DNA of 16,552 nt from Deltaproteobacteria bacterium. GTDB lineage: Bacteria; Desulfobacterota; Desulfobacteria; Desulfobacterales; UBA11574. A model generated the notes under the pieces. It worked only from the letters and a program-made list of their open reading frames with translations. It did no database searches and had not been told where the DNA came from. The position numbers were made by a program, and so were the translations under genes. Below, piece after piece: positions 1 to 7,173 of this stretch. The stretch covers positions 1 through 16,552 of the forward strand of contig JAFCZV010000006.1 in NCBI GenBank assembly GCA_019314155.1, in the 5' to 3' direction. Within the stretch, counting starts at the first letter, position 1. Each line of letters begins with the position of its first letter.

Positions 1-798
1 GCAACCAGTTACGGCTATATGGACCCCATGCTCAAGGTGGCCAAACAGTTCCCCGACATTGTGTTTATGCATTGCTCCGGCTTCAAAACCGCCAAGAATA
101 TGGGGAACTACTTCGGCCGGATGTATCAGGCTCGATATCTGTCGGGAATGGTGGCCGGCGCCATGACCAAATCCAAAATCCTGGGTTATGTGGCGGCATT
201 TCCTATTCCGGAGGTGATCCGGGGTATCAATGCCTTTGCGCTCGGCGCACAGTCTGTTAATTCTGATGTCGAGGTTCGTGTGGTTTGGACCAAAACCTGG
301 TACGACCCGGCAACTGAAAAAGAAGCTGCCAAAAGCCTTCTGGATGTCGGGGCGGATGTCATCGCCCAGCATCAGGATTCGCCGGCTCCACAGGAAGCCG
401 CACAGGAAAAAGGTGTCTACTCGGTGGGGTACAATTCCGATATGTCTAAATTTGCCCCCAAATCCCATCTTTGCGCACCCATATGGAACTGGAGTCCATT
501 CTACAAGGAAATAGTGAAAAAAGTTCAAAACGGCACCTGGAAAAGCAACGTTTATTGGTACGGCCTTGAACATGGAATCGTGGATATCAGCCCCATGGGC
601 AGCATGGTCCCGGAAACGGTTCAAAAAAGTGTTTTGACCAAAAAAGACGCGATCGCATCCGGCAAGGCCAAAGTATTTGTGGGCCCCATAAAAGATCAGT
701 CCGGCAAACTTCGAATCGCAAAAGGTGCCGCTGCTGATGATAAGGAATTATTGGGCATGACCTGGTTTGTTGAGGGCGTCATCGGAACAACCCAGTAA
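1..798 (+). CDS. BMP-family ABC transporter substrate-binding protein (5' partial)
   Basis: This is the extracytoplasmic binding protein of a BMP/Med (PnrA, NupN-like) importer, which delivers purine nucleosides or related solutes to the membrane permeases. The reading frame is open from base 1, so the gene starts upstream. 265 residues are visible, and roughly 80-100 residues including the signal peptide or lipobox are missing (family length about 340-360). Visible family features are the segment around HCSGFKTAKNMGNYFGRMYQ, the GYVAAFPIPEVIRGINAFALG stretch, ADVIAQHQDSPAPQEAAQEK, and the C-terminal KAKVFVGPIKDQSGKLR region. Several Trp and Tyr residues (NWSPFYKE, NVYWYG) would suit an aromatic-lined pocket that stacks on a base; this is inference. 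It heads the transporter operon: permeases follow on the same strand, but after a 343-bp gap. The ligand cannot be fixed from sequence; purine base or nucleoside is favoured by the gpt gene in the operon. Confidence 0.93.
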   Translation, partial: ATSYGYMDPMLKVAKQFPDIVFMHCSGFKTAKNMGNYFGRMYQARYLSGMVAGAMTKSKILGYVAAFPIPEVIRGINAFALGAQSVNSDVEVRVVWTKTWYDPATEKEAAKSLLDVGADVIAQHQDSPAPQEAAQEKGVYSVGYNSDMSKFAPKSHLCAPIWNWSPFYKEIVKKVQNGTWKSNVYWYGLEHGIVDISPMGSMVPETVQKSVLTKKDAIASGKAKVFVGPIKDQSGKLRIAKGAAADDKELLGMTWFVEGVIGTTQ

Positions 799-1141
799 AT
801 ATCCGGGTCCAGAAGGCCCGACTTTGGTACCATCATAGAGAGGTGAAGTCTACCATATATGCCGGCAGGAATGATGGAGTGCTGGAGTAGTGGAATATTG
901 GGTATTAAAAGCAGAAGACATCTTATTTTAATCACAGGGGTCAAAAAACAGATCCAGGATCCAGGAACTGTACTCATCTTGCCGTAATGTATCTAAAAAT
1001 AGATAGAATTCCACTAAACCCATTACTCCAACACTCCATTATTCCAATATTCCGGTTTAGCCGAATAAAATGGCATAGCCGTTGTTTTTATTCTTCAGGA
1101 CTGAATAAACATTTTACGAAGCCGTCAGAAGTAACCACTCA
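799..1141. other. Structured intergenic spacer between binding-protein and permease genes
   Basis: I see no gene in these 343 bases. They hold a small hairpin directly after the binding-protein stop (stem CGGG, bulged T, CC / GGCCCG at 804-820, loop AGAA, then ACTTT, a poor U tract). Next comes a pair of long imperfect inverted-repeat arms (868-893 and 1020-1045). Between the arms is a short direct repeat, GATCCAG twice, near 952-965. No promoter is obvious before permease 1, so a continuous transcript with differential stability or partial termination is possible. Confidence 0.6.
868..1045. repeat. Imperfect 26-bp inverted repeat with 126-bp spacer
   Basis: The left arm at 868-893 starts GGAATGATGGAGTGCTGG. 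The right arm at 1020-1045 is its reverse complement with three differences out of 26, all transitions. In a plus-strand RNA two of the three differences become G-U pairs and the third a C-A mismatch, so the stem would still form. Each arm is itself made of short units related to TGGAGT/TGGAAT. The composition and placement resemble a dispersed intergenic repeat or a pair of them in opposite orientation rather than a chance match. It lies wholly in the spacer between the binding protein and the first permease. Confidence 0.65.
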
Positions 1142-2206
1142 ATGTTCAGATTTAAAATAAAAAAAAGACAGGAGCCTCTGGTATGGAGTTCCTGTCTTGT
1201 TTTATTTGGGGCCTTGTCCCTCTCCCTTGCCGTCAGCGCAATCATGCTGGCGTTACAGAATAAGCCGCCTTTGACGGCAATCGTTCTTTTGTTCAACGGT
1301 GCCTTCGGATCCCTGCTGGCCATACAAGACTGCCTGATCAAGGCGGTGCCCATTTTTCTCTGTTCCCTGGGCGTAGCCATTGCTTTCCGTCTCAAGATCT
1401 GGAATATCGGCGCCGAGGGACAGTATGCTTTGGGAGCCATCGGCGCCACCTGGGTCGCCCTTCGATTCCCTGATCTGCCCTGGTTTGTTGTTCTCCCAGG
1501 CATGCTGGCAATGGCGTTCATTGCAGGCGGCCTCTGGGGCCTCATTCCCGCGGTTCTGAAGCTTTACATGCGAGCCAATGAAATTATCGTCACCCTCATG
1601 TTTAACTATCTGGCAATCTTATTTCTAGATTATCTGGTTTATGGGCCATGGAAAGATCCCGTAAGCTTTGGATTTCCCATGACACGTGAGTTTTCAACCT
1701 CGGCAATTGTCGGGAAAATCGGCCATACACAGTTAAACTGGGGGATCATTCTTTGTATTTTTTCAGGTGTGGCCATCTGGATCTTTTTTAAATATACCCG
1801 TCTGGGCTATGAACTCAAAGCCAGCGGTGAAAATATCAAGGCCGCAAGATATGCCGGTCTGCCTTATAACAGACTTGTAATGTTGGTCTTGTTTCTGAGC
1901 GGTGCTCTGGCCGGATGGGCTGGATTTTTGGAAGCCTCTTCGACAATCAATCGTCTTCAACCCGGTATCATTGTGGGATATGGCTATACGGCGATTGTTG
2001 TGGCCTGGCTGGCCAGGCTGAATCCGATCTCCATCGGGATCGCCTCGTTTCTTCTGGCCGGACTGAGAGTCGGCCTGGAAAATCTCCAGCTCGATCTTCA
2101 GGTGCCTGCAGCCTTTGGCGGAATCATGGAAGGTCTTATACTGCTGACCGTTCTGGCTGGAAGTTTCTTTATCGATTATCGCATTTCCCTTGGGAAGAAA
2201 TCATGA
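1142..2206 (+). CDS. BMP-type ABC transporter permease, subunit 1
   Basis: This is the inner-membrane permease of the importer (NupP/YufP-like, branched-chain-amino-acid-type permease fold, BPD_transp_2 family). The protein has 354 residues and is strongly hydrophobic, with about eight or nine predicted membrane spans. A cytoplasmic N-terminal stretch, MFRFKIKKRQEP, is followed by the first span at about 15-38. Family signatures are LKIWNIGAEGQYALGAIGA near residues 84-102, the RANEIIVTLMFNYLAILFLD segment, and the cytoplasmic coupling loop KASGENIKAARYAGLPYN leading into FLSGALAGWAGFLE. The start at 1142 has only a weak ribosome-binding site; no better in-frame ATG lies upstream of the first span. 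Its stop overlaps the start of permease 2 by 4 bp (ATGA), so translation is probably coupled. A terminator-like hairpin sits in codons 8-19. Confidence 0.95.
   Translation: MFRFKIKKRQEPLVWSSCLVLFGALSLSLAVSAIMLALQNKPPLTAIVLLFNGAFGSLLAIQDCLIKAVPIFLCSLGVAIAFRLKIWNIGAEGQYALGAIGATWVALRFPDLPWFVVLPGMLAMAFIAGGLWGLIPAVLKLYMRANEIIVTLMFNYLAILFLDYLVYGPWKDPVSFGFPMTREFSTSAIVGKIGHTQLNWGIILCIFSGVAIWIFFKYTRLGYELKASGENIKAARYAGLPYNRLVMLVLFLSGALAGWAGFLEASSTINRLQPGIIVGYGYTAIVVAWLARLNPISIGIASFLLAGLRVGLENLQLDLQVPAAFGGIMEGLILLTVLAGSFFIDYRISLGKKS
1165..1206 (+). promoter_or_regulatory. Terminator-like hairpin in the first codons of permease 1
   Basis: A-rich DNA at 1157-1166 leads into AAGACAGGA (1165-1173), which is perfectly complementary to TCCTGTCTT (1190-1198). 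The stem can be extended inward by one G-U and one C-G pair. It is followed at once by GTTTTATT. Hairpin plus U-rich tail is the layout of an intrinsic terminator, yet it lies 23 bp inside the coding region. It could lower expression of the permeases relative to the binding protein, or affect translation start. Chance is not excluded. Confidence 0.35.
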
Positions 2207-3123
2207 CCCTAGAATTCCTGATACCGCTTCTTGCCGCTGCCGTTCAGTCAGGGACCCCTATTCTGTATGCCACACTGGGTGAAATATTTACCGAAAAATC
2301 AGGCATTCTCAATTTAGGTATCGAGGGGATTATGATGTTCGGCGCGCTGGCAGCCTTTGTTGCAGCCAAATTCTTCGGTAGCCCGATTTTGGCCTTTTTA
2401 ATCGGCGGCTGTGCGGGTGCCTTTCTGGCAGGAATACATGGACTGGTATGTCTCGAGTTCCAGGGTAACCAGGTGGTTTCCGGACTGGCATTGACAATTC
2501 TTGGCGTGGGCCTGGCCAACTATCTGGGCACCCCTTTTATCGGACAGGCAGCCCCTGGATTTTCTCCAATGCCACTTCCTGTGCTGTCTAAAATTCCCAT
2601 TCTGGGCCCTGTTTTCTTTGATCACGATCCCCTGGTTTACACGACCTATCTCATCCCGCCGTTCATGTGGGCTTTTTTTCGATATACCCGTTGGGGCATG
2701 GGAATGCGTGCTGTTGGTGAATATCCCCAGGCAGCATCGGCGGGTGGTCTCAGAGTGGTAGGTTACCGATGGGCCGGTGTGCTTGTTGGTGGTTGTCTGG
2801 TGGGATTCGGCGGCGCTTATCTCTCTCTGGCATACACGCACTTGTGGGCCAATGGTCTGTCAGCCGGTCGCGGATGGATCGCCATTGCCCTTGTCATCTT
2901 TGCTTTCTGGCATCCGGGGCGAGCTGTTATTGGGGCTTATCTTTTTGGGGGCGTTATGGCTCTTCAGCTCAGACTCCAGGCATCCGGCACGCATATTCCT
3001 TCTTCACTTTTGCTGATGCTGCCGTATGCCCTTACGGTTATCGTCCTGGTGCTTTCTTCCTGGAAACGAGGAGGAACTGAAGTGCCGTCGGCATTGGGCA
3101 TCAATATAGAACCTTTAGAATAG
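2203..3123 (+). CDS. BMP-type ABC transporter permease, subunit 2
   Basis: This is the second permease of the importer (NupQ/YufQ-like), 306 residues, highly hydrophobic, partner of permease 1 in a heterodimeric channel. Seen in order: N-terminal span LIPLLAAAVQSGTPILYATL, the family loop TEKSGILNLGIEGIMMFGAL (about residues 28-47), FQGNQVVSGLALTILGVGLA in the middle, and the ATPase-coupling loop GMGMRAVGEYPQAASAGGLR leading into VGYRWAGVLVGGCLVGFGGA. An ATG at 2203 overlaps the previous stop and is preceded by GGGAAG. The open frame runs further upstream to 1915, but that part is only the overlap with permease 1 and is not family-like, so 2203 is the correct start. It ends 11 bp before gpt. 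Confidence 0.95.
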   Translation: MTLEFLIPLLAAAVQSGTPILYATLGEIFTEKSGILNLGIEGIMMFGALAAFVAAKFFGSPILAFLIGGCAGAFLAGIHGLVCLEFQGNQVVSGLALTILGVGLANYLGTPFIGQAAPGFSPMPLPVLSKIPILGPVFFDHDPLVYTTYLIPPFMWAFFRYTRWGMGMRAVGEYPQAASAGGLRVVGYRWAGVLVGGCLVGFGGAYLSLAYTHLWANGLSAGRGWIAIALVIFAFWHPGRAVIGAYLFGGVMALQLRLQASGTHIPSSLLLMLPYALTVIVLVLSSWKRGGTEVPSALGINIEPLE

Positions 3124-3134
3124 GACATATTATT

Positions 3135-3632
3135 GTGATGAATCAGACTTATACTAAAACATACCCCATCTCATGGGATCAGCTTCACCGAGATTCCCGG
3201 GCTCTGGCCTGGCGTCTGCTGGACATGAATTTTTTTAGAGGCATTGTCGCCGTCACCCGGGGCGGAATGGTCCCTGCTGCGATTGTTGCCCGGGAGCTCG
3301 ACATCCACATGGTCGACACGGTCTGCGTAACCAGTTACGACTGGCAGGACCAGCGGGGCGAAATCCAAATTCTCAAGCCGATGTCAGGCGATGACGAGGG
3401 CTGGCTGATTATTGACGATCTTGTGGATACGGGGAGAACCGCTGAAGTTGTCAGAGAGTTACTCCCCAAGGCCCATTTTGCCACCGTCTATGCCAAACCC
3501 GCCGGAAAACCTATGGTGGATACCTTTATCACAGAGGTGAGCCAGGACACATGGATCCTCTTTCCGTGGGATTCGGAATCACAATTTATTCAACCCCTAT
3601 CGGCAAAAGGCGAGGATCTTCATGATCGATAA
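3135..3632 (+). CDS. gpt: Xanthine/guanine phosphoribosyltransferase
   Basis: The enzyme transfers 5-phosphoribose from PRPP to xanthine or guanine (and weakly hypoxanthine), giving XMP or GMP in purine salvage; cytoplasmic or membrane-associated. The protein is 165 residues against 152 in E. coli Gpt and aligns along its length. Shared features are GIVAVTRGGMVPAAIVAREL (36-55), VDTVCVTSYD (60-69), the PRPP-binding loop LIIDDLVDTGRTA (91-103), AKPAGKPMVD, and DTWILFPWD near the C terminus. E. coli has TGGTA where this protein has TGRTA. A GTG at 3135 and an ATG at 3138 are both usable; AGGA at 3122-3125 lies 9 or 12 bases away, so the first residue is uncertain. The gene sits between permease 2 and the ATPase and overlaps the ATPase by 11 bp, so it is a true operon member. 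It probably traps imported base as nucleotide. Confidence 0.93.
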   Translation: MMNQTYTKTYPISWDQLHRDSRALAWRLLDMNFFRGIVAVTRGGMVPAAIVARELDIHMVDTVCVTSYDWQDQRGEIQILKPMSGDDEGWLIIDDLVDTGRTAEVVRELLPKAHFATVYAKPAGKPMVDTFITEVSQDTWILFPWDSESQFIQPLSAKGEDLHDR

Positions 3633-5118
3633 CGCCACATCGCATATCCAGCTTGAAAATATCAGCAAATCGTTCGGGGCTGTGCATGCCAACAGGAAAA
3701 TCAATCTGGACATTTGTTCAGGGAAAATAATGGCCCTGCTGGGTGAAAACGGAGCCGGCAAGAGTACGCTTATGAGCATTCTTGCCGGTCAACTCCAGCC
3801 GGACAGCGGTAGAATTTTAATCAATGGAAAACCAGTTTCTTTTTCTTCCACCAAGGCCGCAATCAAGGCTGGAATCGGCATGGTCTATCAGCATTTCATG
3901 TTGATCGATGCCATGACTGTCGCTGAAAATATACTTCTTGGTCAGGACAAACGATTCTTTCTGAATCCTAAACAAATGAAACGTCTTGTCAAAGATTTGG
4001 CCGATCGCTATGAGCTTGATATCGATCCGTCCGCACGAATATCCAATTTATCCATGGGCGAAAAACAACGGGTCGAGATTCTGAAACTTTTGTACCGCCA
4101 GAGTCAATTCCTCATTTTTGACGAACCCACCGCCGTTCTTACACCTCAAGAAACCGCCCATCTCTTTGATGCACTCAGACAGATGGCCAATCAGGGAAAG
4201 GCCATTGTTTTTATCAGCCATAAACTCGATGAGGTTCTGGAAATTGCAGATGAGATCACCGTGTTGCGCCATGGACAGGTTGTCGACACCCTTGATGCCG
4301 CCGATGTTGGCTCCAAATCTGAACTGGCACAGCTTATGGTGGGTCGCGAAATCATGTTTCAAATCGAAAAACAGCCCCTGGAGCCGAAACAAATGGTCCT
4401 TAGAGTCGAAGGGCTCAGCAACAATTTGTTAGAGAACATCAACCTTGAAGTTCGACAGGGTGAGATATTAGGAATCGTCGGGGTTTCCGGAAATGGCCAA
4501 AAACCTCTGGTGGAAACCATCTGCGGCCTTCAACCCCCTGAAAAGGGTGATGTGTTCATTCTTGGCCAGCCCTGGAATAGATTTTTTCTCAAAAGACCGT
4601 GGGACAACGCTTTGTCTTATGTCCCCGAAGATCGTCAGGGACTGGCGGTTTGCTTGGGTCTCGACTTGGTGGACAATTTCCTTCTGACCACCCGGGAAGG
4701 TTTTTCATCGGGTCCGTGGTTGAGCAAGCGTAAGGCAGAGATAAAAGCAAAAGGACTCATAGAAGCATTCGGCGTCAAGCCTGGAAATGTTCGCTTACTG
4801 GCGCGTCAACTCTCCGGCGGCAATCTCCAGAAGATGGTTCTGGCCCGTGAATTTTATCGCAAACCGCGACTGATTGTGGCGGAACAGCCCACTCAGGGGT
4901 TGGATATCGCTGCAACGGAAGATGTATGGAATTTACTGCTAAAAGCACGGGAAAAAACCGGGATACTCCTTATTACCGGGGATCTTTCGGAAGCTTTGAC
5001 CCTATCAGACAGAATCGCGGTTATGTTTGAAGGCCGCATTATAGACACCTTTAGTACGTCCGATACAGAAAAGGTCCGTCAAATCGGTTTAATGATGGCA
5101 GGTATTGCTCCTGTTTGA
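3622..5118 (+). CDS. BMP-type ABC transporter ATP-binding protein (two ABC domains)
   Basis: This energises the importer (NupO/YufO-like; similar in design to RbsA/MglA). 498 residues hold two nucleotide-binding domains in one chain. Domain 1 has Walker A GENGAGKST at residues 41-49, a Q-loop in MVYQHFML, signature LSMGEKQ and Walker B FLIFDEP with an ISHKLDE switch region. Domain 2 has GVSGNGQKPL in place of Walker A, lacking the GKS/T lysine-serine, signature LSGGN, and LIVAEQP in place of a normal Walker B. Such a degenerate second site is usual for this family, so one active ATPase site is expected per chain. The start at 3622 has GAGGA five bases upstream and overlaps the end of gpt. It closes the operon; no clear terminator follows before the convergent gene at 5195. 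Confidence 0.95.
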   Translation: MIDNATSHIQLENISKSFGAVHANRKINLDICSGKIMALLGENGAGKSTLMSILAGQLQPDSGRILINGKPVSFSSTKAAIKAGIGMVYQHFMLIDAMTVAENILLGQDKRFFLNPKQMKRLVKDLADRYELDIDPSARISNLSMGEKQRVEILKLLYRQSQFLIFDEPTAVLTPQETAHLFDALRQMANQGKAIVFISHKLDEVLEIADEITVLRHGQVVDTLDAADVGSKSELAQLMVGREIMFQIEKQPLEPKQMVLRVEGLSNNLLENINLEVRQGEILGIVGVSGNGQKPLVETICGLQPPEKGDVFILGQPWNRFFLKRPWDNALSYVPEDRQGLAVCLGLDLVDNFLLTTREGFSSGPWLSKRKAEIKAKGLIEAFGVKPGNVRLLARQLSGGNLQKMVLAREFYRKPRLIVAEQPTQGLDIAATEDVWNLLLKAREKTGILLITGDLSEALTLSDRIAVMFEGRIIDTFSTSDTEKVRQIGLMMAGIAPV

Positions 5119-5194
5119 TTAAGACCTAACCCGGATGTATCGTTTTAGCAGGTTTCCGCTCGTTAGCTCCAATATATCAAAAAAACGCTCAGGA

Positions 5195-5602
5195 TTATGC
5201 TTTTAAATAGACACCCTTTTTCACACTCTTGATCTTTCCCTGGTTCTTTAACTTGTAAACCAGATTGGCTATCTTCTTTTGATCATACCCTGTTTTTTCC
5301 ATAAGGGTTGCCATATTTACACCTTTTTTGGATCTATTGATAATTGCAAGGACGGTGGCCACGGCAGTCCGGGGCTTTGCTTTGTTGGAAACAGCCCTTT
5401 TTGGGGCCTTTTGGGCAGCCTTTTTCTTTGAAGACTTTGCAGGAGCTTTTCGTGCAGGCTTAGCTTTGGCCTTCCTTTTTGGCCTCACATCCACCCGGGA
5501 TTTTGCAATAATTTCCAGTTTTTCTGCCAACACGTCAATCCCCTGAGCCATTGATTTCATACCTTCGACCACGTTTTTCAAAAATACATCCAGTTCTTTC
5601 AT
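5195..5602 (-). CDS. Histone H1-like Lys/Ala-rich protein with winged-helix-like C terminus
   Basis: This small, very basic protein of 135 residues is probably nucleoid-associated. Three parts can be seen. Residues 1-35 form an amphipathic, probably coiled-coil helix with a net acidic or neutral charge (MKELDVFLKNVVEGMKSM...). Residues about 36-80 are a disordered tail of Lys, Ala, Pro and Arg (KRKAKAKPARKAPAKSSKKK and onward), similar in composition to histone H1 or AlgP tails. The C-terminal 55 residues (VLAIINRSKKGVNMATLMEK, TGYDQKKIANLVYKLKNQGK, then GVYLKA) look like a compact winged helix-turn-helix. The ATG at 5602 is preceded by GAGGAGG (5609-5615) with 6-nt spacing; a GTG codon at 5605 lies too close to it. 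The tail-plus-wHTH order suggests an architectural DNA binder; the exact function is unknown. It converges with the transporter operon, 76 bp away. Confidence 0.85.
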   Translation of the reverse strand: MKELDVFLKNVVEGMKSMAQGIDVLAEKLEIIAKSRVDVRPKRKAKAKPARKAPAKSSKKKAAQKAPKRAVSNKAKPRTAVATVLAIINRSKKGVNMATLMEKTGYDQKKIANLVYKLKNQGKIKSVKKGVYLKA

Positions 5603-5740
5603 CACTTACCTCCTCAAATTACATTCTGATTGCACTGAACCAATTGAATTCTGCGCTTCCTACCTTCTTACTGATGAGTTCATAATTATTTAGACATAAA
5701 GCCAAAAAGCTTTCTGACAAGATTAACTTGATTTTTTTCA

Positions 5741-5825
5741 CGGCTTCAAGCCTCCGGCCCATAGGGGCCTACCCTCCGGCCTGTACGTCCTACGGGCAGG
5801 AAGCGGTCCCAGTGGGATGAAGCCG
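5741..5825. repeat. GC-rich inverted-repeat element in intergenic DNA
   Basis: The ends are perfect inverted repeats of each other: CGGCTTCA (5741-5748) and TGAAGCCG (5818-5825). Inside are two copies of CCTCCGGCC (5751-5759 and 5773-5781) and a further small inverted repeat, CCTG...CAGG (5780-5783 / 5797-5800). The element is much richer in G and C than the AT-rich DNA on both sides, and would fold into a branched structure. It looks like a REP/BIME-type or small nonautonomous repeat; copies elsewhere cannot be seen in this window. Confidence 0.55.
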
Positions 5826-6009
5826 AGAAACCGCAATTTGGAACACATGCCATACATTATCCTGCATTCCACAGATAAAACAAGTCTTTTTCACTTCTTA
5901 TAATCCATAAATTAGAGCCATTACCCCGGCAAACCAGCATAGAGCCCACGATAATTATCGATGAAAACAGCTTGAAGCGGATCCATTAAAACATCTTTTG
6001 TTTATCTTA

Positions 6010-6026
6010 GGGCTCGCGCAAAAAAA
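6010..6026 (-). repeat. GGGCTCGCGYAAAAA motif, copy 1 (downstream of rmlD)
   Basis: GGGCTCGCGCAAAAAAA on the plus strand. In the minus-strand transcript it reads as a T run followed by GCGCGAGCCC, 20 nt past the rmlD stop codon. A 14/15 match is found at 15016-15030, at nearly the same distance after the DUF47 gene. Confidence 0.5.
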
Positions 6027-6045
6027 TACCCTATAGTCTACTTGC

Positions 6046-6930
6046 TCAAACACCCGACAAGACCTCATCTATTAAATGTTCACGAAATTTTGAGACAAAT
6101 CGATCCAGATCGTCTTGCCAGTGTCTCATAATATTCATTTTCTTATCTTTAAGATGCCGGTTTTCCAGAATGGAGTTTTTCGGCCGTGCTGCCGGCGTCG
6201 GAAATTCTTCACTGGAGCACGGCACCAGGGTATGGGGCACTCCCATTTTTTCAAGGAAACAACCGGCCAGTTCATACCATGTACAATGGCCTTCCGAGGT
6301 GGCATGAAAGGCTCCCTGCCCGTTCATATCCACCAGTCGTTCAATTTGCTGGGCCAGTCGATAGGACCACGTCGGTGAACCGTATTGGTCGTCTACTACC
6401 TTGATTTCTTTGTCGGGATTTTTCAAAGCCAGCTTAAGCATTGTCTTTAGAAAATTGTTTCCTGTGATGCCATAAAGCCACGACGTCCTGACAATTATAT
6501 GTCCATCGATGGTACGTCTGATCGCTTTTTCTCCTTCGTTTTTTGTAACTCCGTAATAATTGATCGGGTTGGGCTCATCCTCTTCCACGTAGGGGAGCGG
6601 TATTCTTTTCCGGCCGTCAAAAACATAATCGGTAGAGATATGGATTAACCGGCCGCCGTATTTCGCCACGCTCAGTGCCAGGTTTTTCGGACCGATGACA
6701 TTGACGTTCCAGGCCAGTTCCTTTTCGGTTTCACAGTTGTCGACCAGGGTATAGGCCGCACAATTGAGTATCACATGGGGGGAAAATTTCTGTACGACCC
6801 TTTGGACATCCGACAGGTCCGTGATATCGAGTTCATCCAGGTCTATTCCCAAGATTTCATGATCTGAGCCCAAGACAATTTCAGAATCGCTGCCCAATTG
6901 TCCCTTATTGCCGGTAATCATAATTTTCAT
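6046..6930 (-). CDS. rmlD: dTDP-4-dehydrorhamnose reductase (RmlD/RfbD)
   Basis: This NAD(P)H-dependent enzyme of the extended-SDR family catalyses the last step of dTDP-L-rhamnose synthesis for surface polysaccharide. 294 residues, normal for the family. Visible are the Rossmann loop GNKGQLG at residues 7-13, D34/D38 region DELDITD, NCAAYTLVDNCE (56-68) with family-typical NV.GP.NLA, STDYVFDG at 99-106, and the catalytic Tyr126-x-x-x-Lys130 in YYGVTK. RTSWLYG and the C-terminal RPKNSILEN motif, which binds the sugar nucleotide, are also present. GGAGGT lies about 9 nt before the ATG. It is alone: rmlA, rmlB and rmlC are not in the window, and both flanks are long gene-free DNA, so its pathway partners must be elsewhere. 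A related sugar-nucleotide reductase role is possible but less likely. Confidence 0.92.
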   Translation of the reverse strand: MKIMITGNKGQLGSDSEIVLGSDHEILGIDLDELDITDLSDVQRVVQKFSPHVILNCAAYTLVDNCETEKELAWNVNVIGPKNLALSVAKYGGRLIHISTDYVFDGRKRIPLPYVEEDEPNPINYYGVTKNEGEKAIRRTIDGHIIVRTSWLYGITGNNFLKTMLKLALKNPDKEIKVVDDQYGSPTWSYRLAQQIERLVDMNGQGAFHATSEGHCTWYELAGCFLEKMGVPHTLVPCSSEEFPTPAARPKNSILENRHLKDKKMNIMRHWQDDLDRFVSKFREHLIDEVLSGV

Positions 6931-7080
6931 ATATTTTTACCTCCGATGGTTTTTGAACGACATGGGGAACCGTTGTTTCTTCGATGATTCACGAAAATCC
7001 CCTTAATTCCTCGTCGTCAAAAGATATAAACAACATATCAGTTCCATTGATGGCCGTTTTAGCAGTGTGAAAGCTGTCTA

Positions 7081-7094
7081 TCTTTTCGAAAAGA
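7081..7094. promoter_or_regulatory. 14-bp perfect palindrome (possible operator)
   Basis: TCTTTTCGAAAAGA is its own reverse complement. It lies about 150 bp upstream of the rmlD start and about 490 bp upstream of the SRAP gene. It could be a dimeric regulator site, but no second copy was noticed. Confidence 0.35.
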
Positions 7095-7119
7095 ATGTTC
7101 TTGGAAGGAAAAAAATCTT

Positions 7120-7141
7120 TCCGGCCGTCTCTATGGCCGGA
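7120..7141. repeat. 7-bp-arm inverted repeat
   Basis: TCCGGCC (7120-7126) and GGCCGGA (7135-7141) are perfect complements around an 8-nt loop, GTCTCTAT. No T run follows on either strand, so it is unlikely to be an intrinsic terminator. Confidence 0.45.
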
Positions 7142-7173
7142 CGATCATATATATTTATTTTTCTTCTATCTAC

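Larger units (their letters stand above)
5603..6045. other. Intergenic region between rmlD and the H1-like gene, with repeats
   Basis: These 443 bases carry no convincing gene. From left to right they hold the strong ribosome-binding site of the H1-like gene, a GC-rich inverted-repeat element (5741-5825), a perfect 12-bp palindrome CGATAATTATCG (5949-5960), and a GGGCTCGCGCAAAAA motif (6010-6024) that recurs at 15016-15030. The promoter of the H1-like gene should lie here on the minus strand; a TTGTCA at 5720-5715 is a possible -35 box but has no good -10 partner. Confidence 0.6.

Noticed and set aside
696..977. Minus-strand 93-codon frame over the end of the binding-protein gene
   Set aside because: It overlaps a well-supported gene, has no family features and no ribosome-binding site.
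1915..2202. Upstream extension of the permease 2 frame
   Set aside because: It is the out-of-frame shadow of permease 1; the family-like sequence starts at the ATG at 2203.
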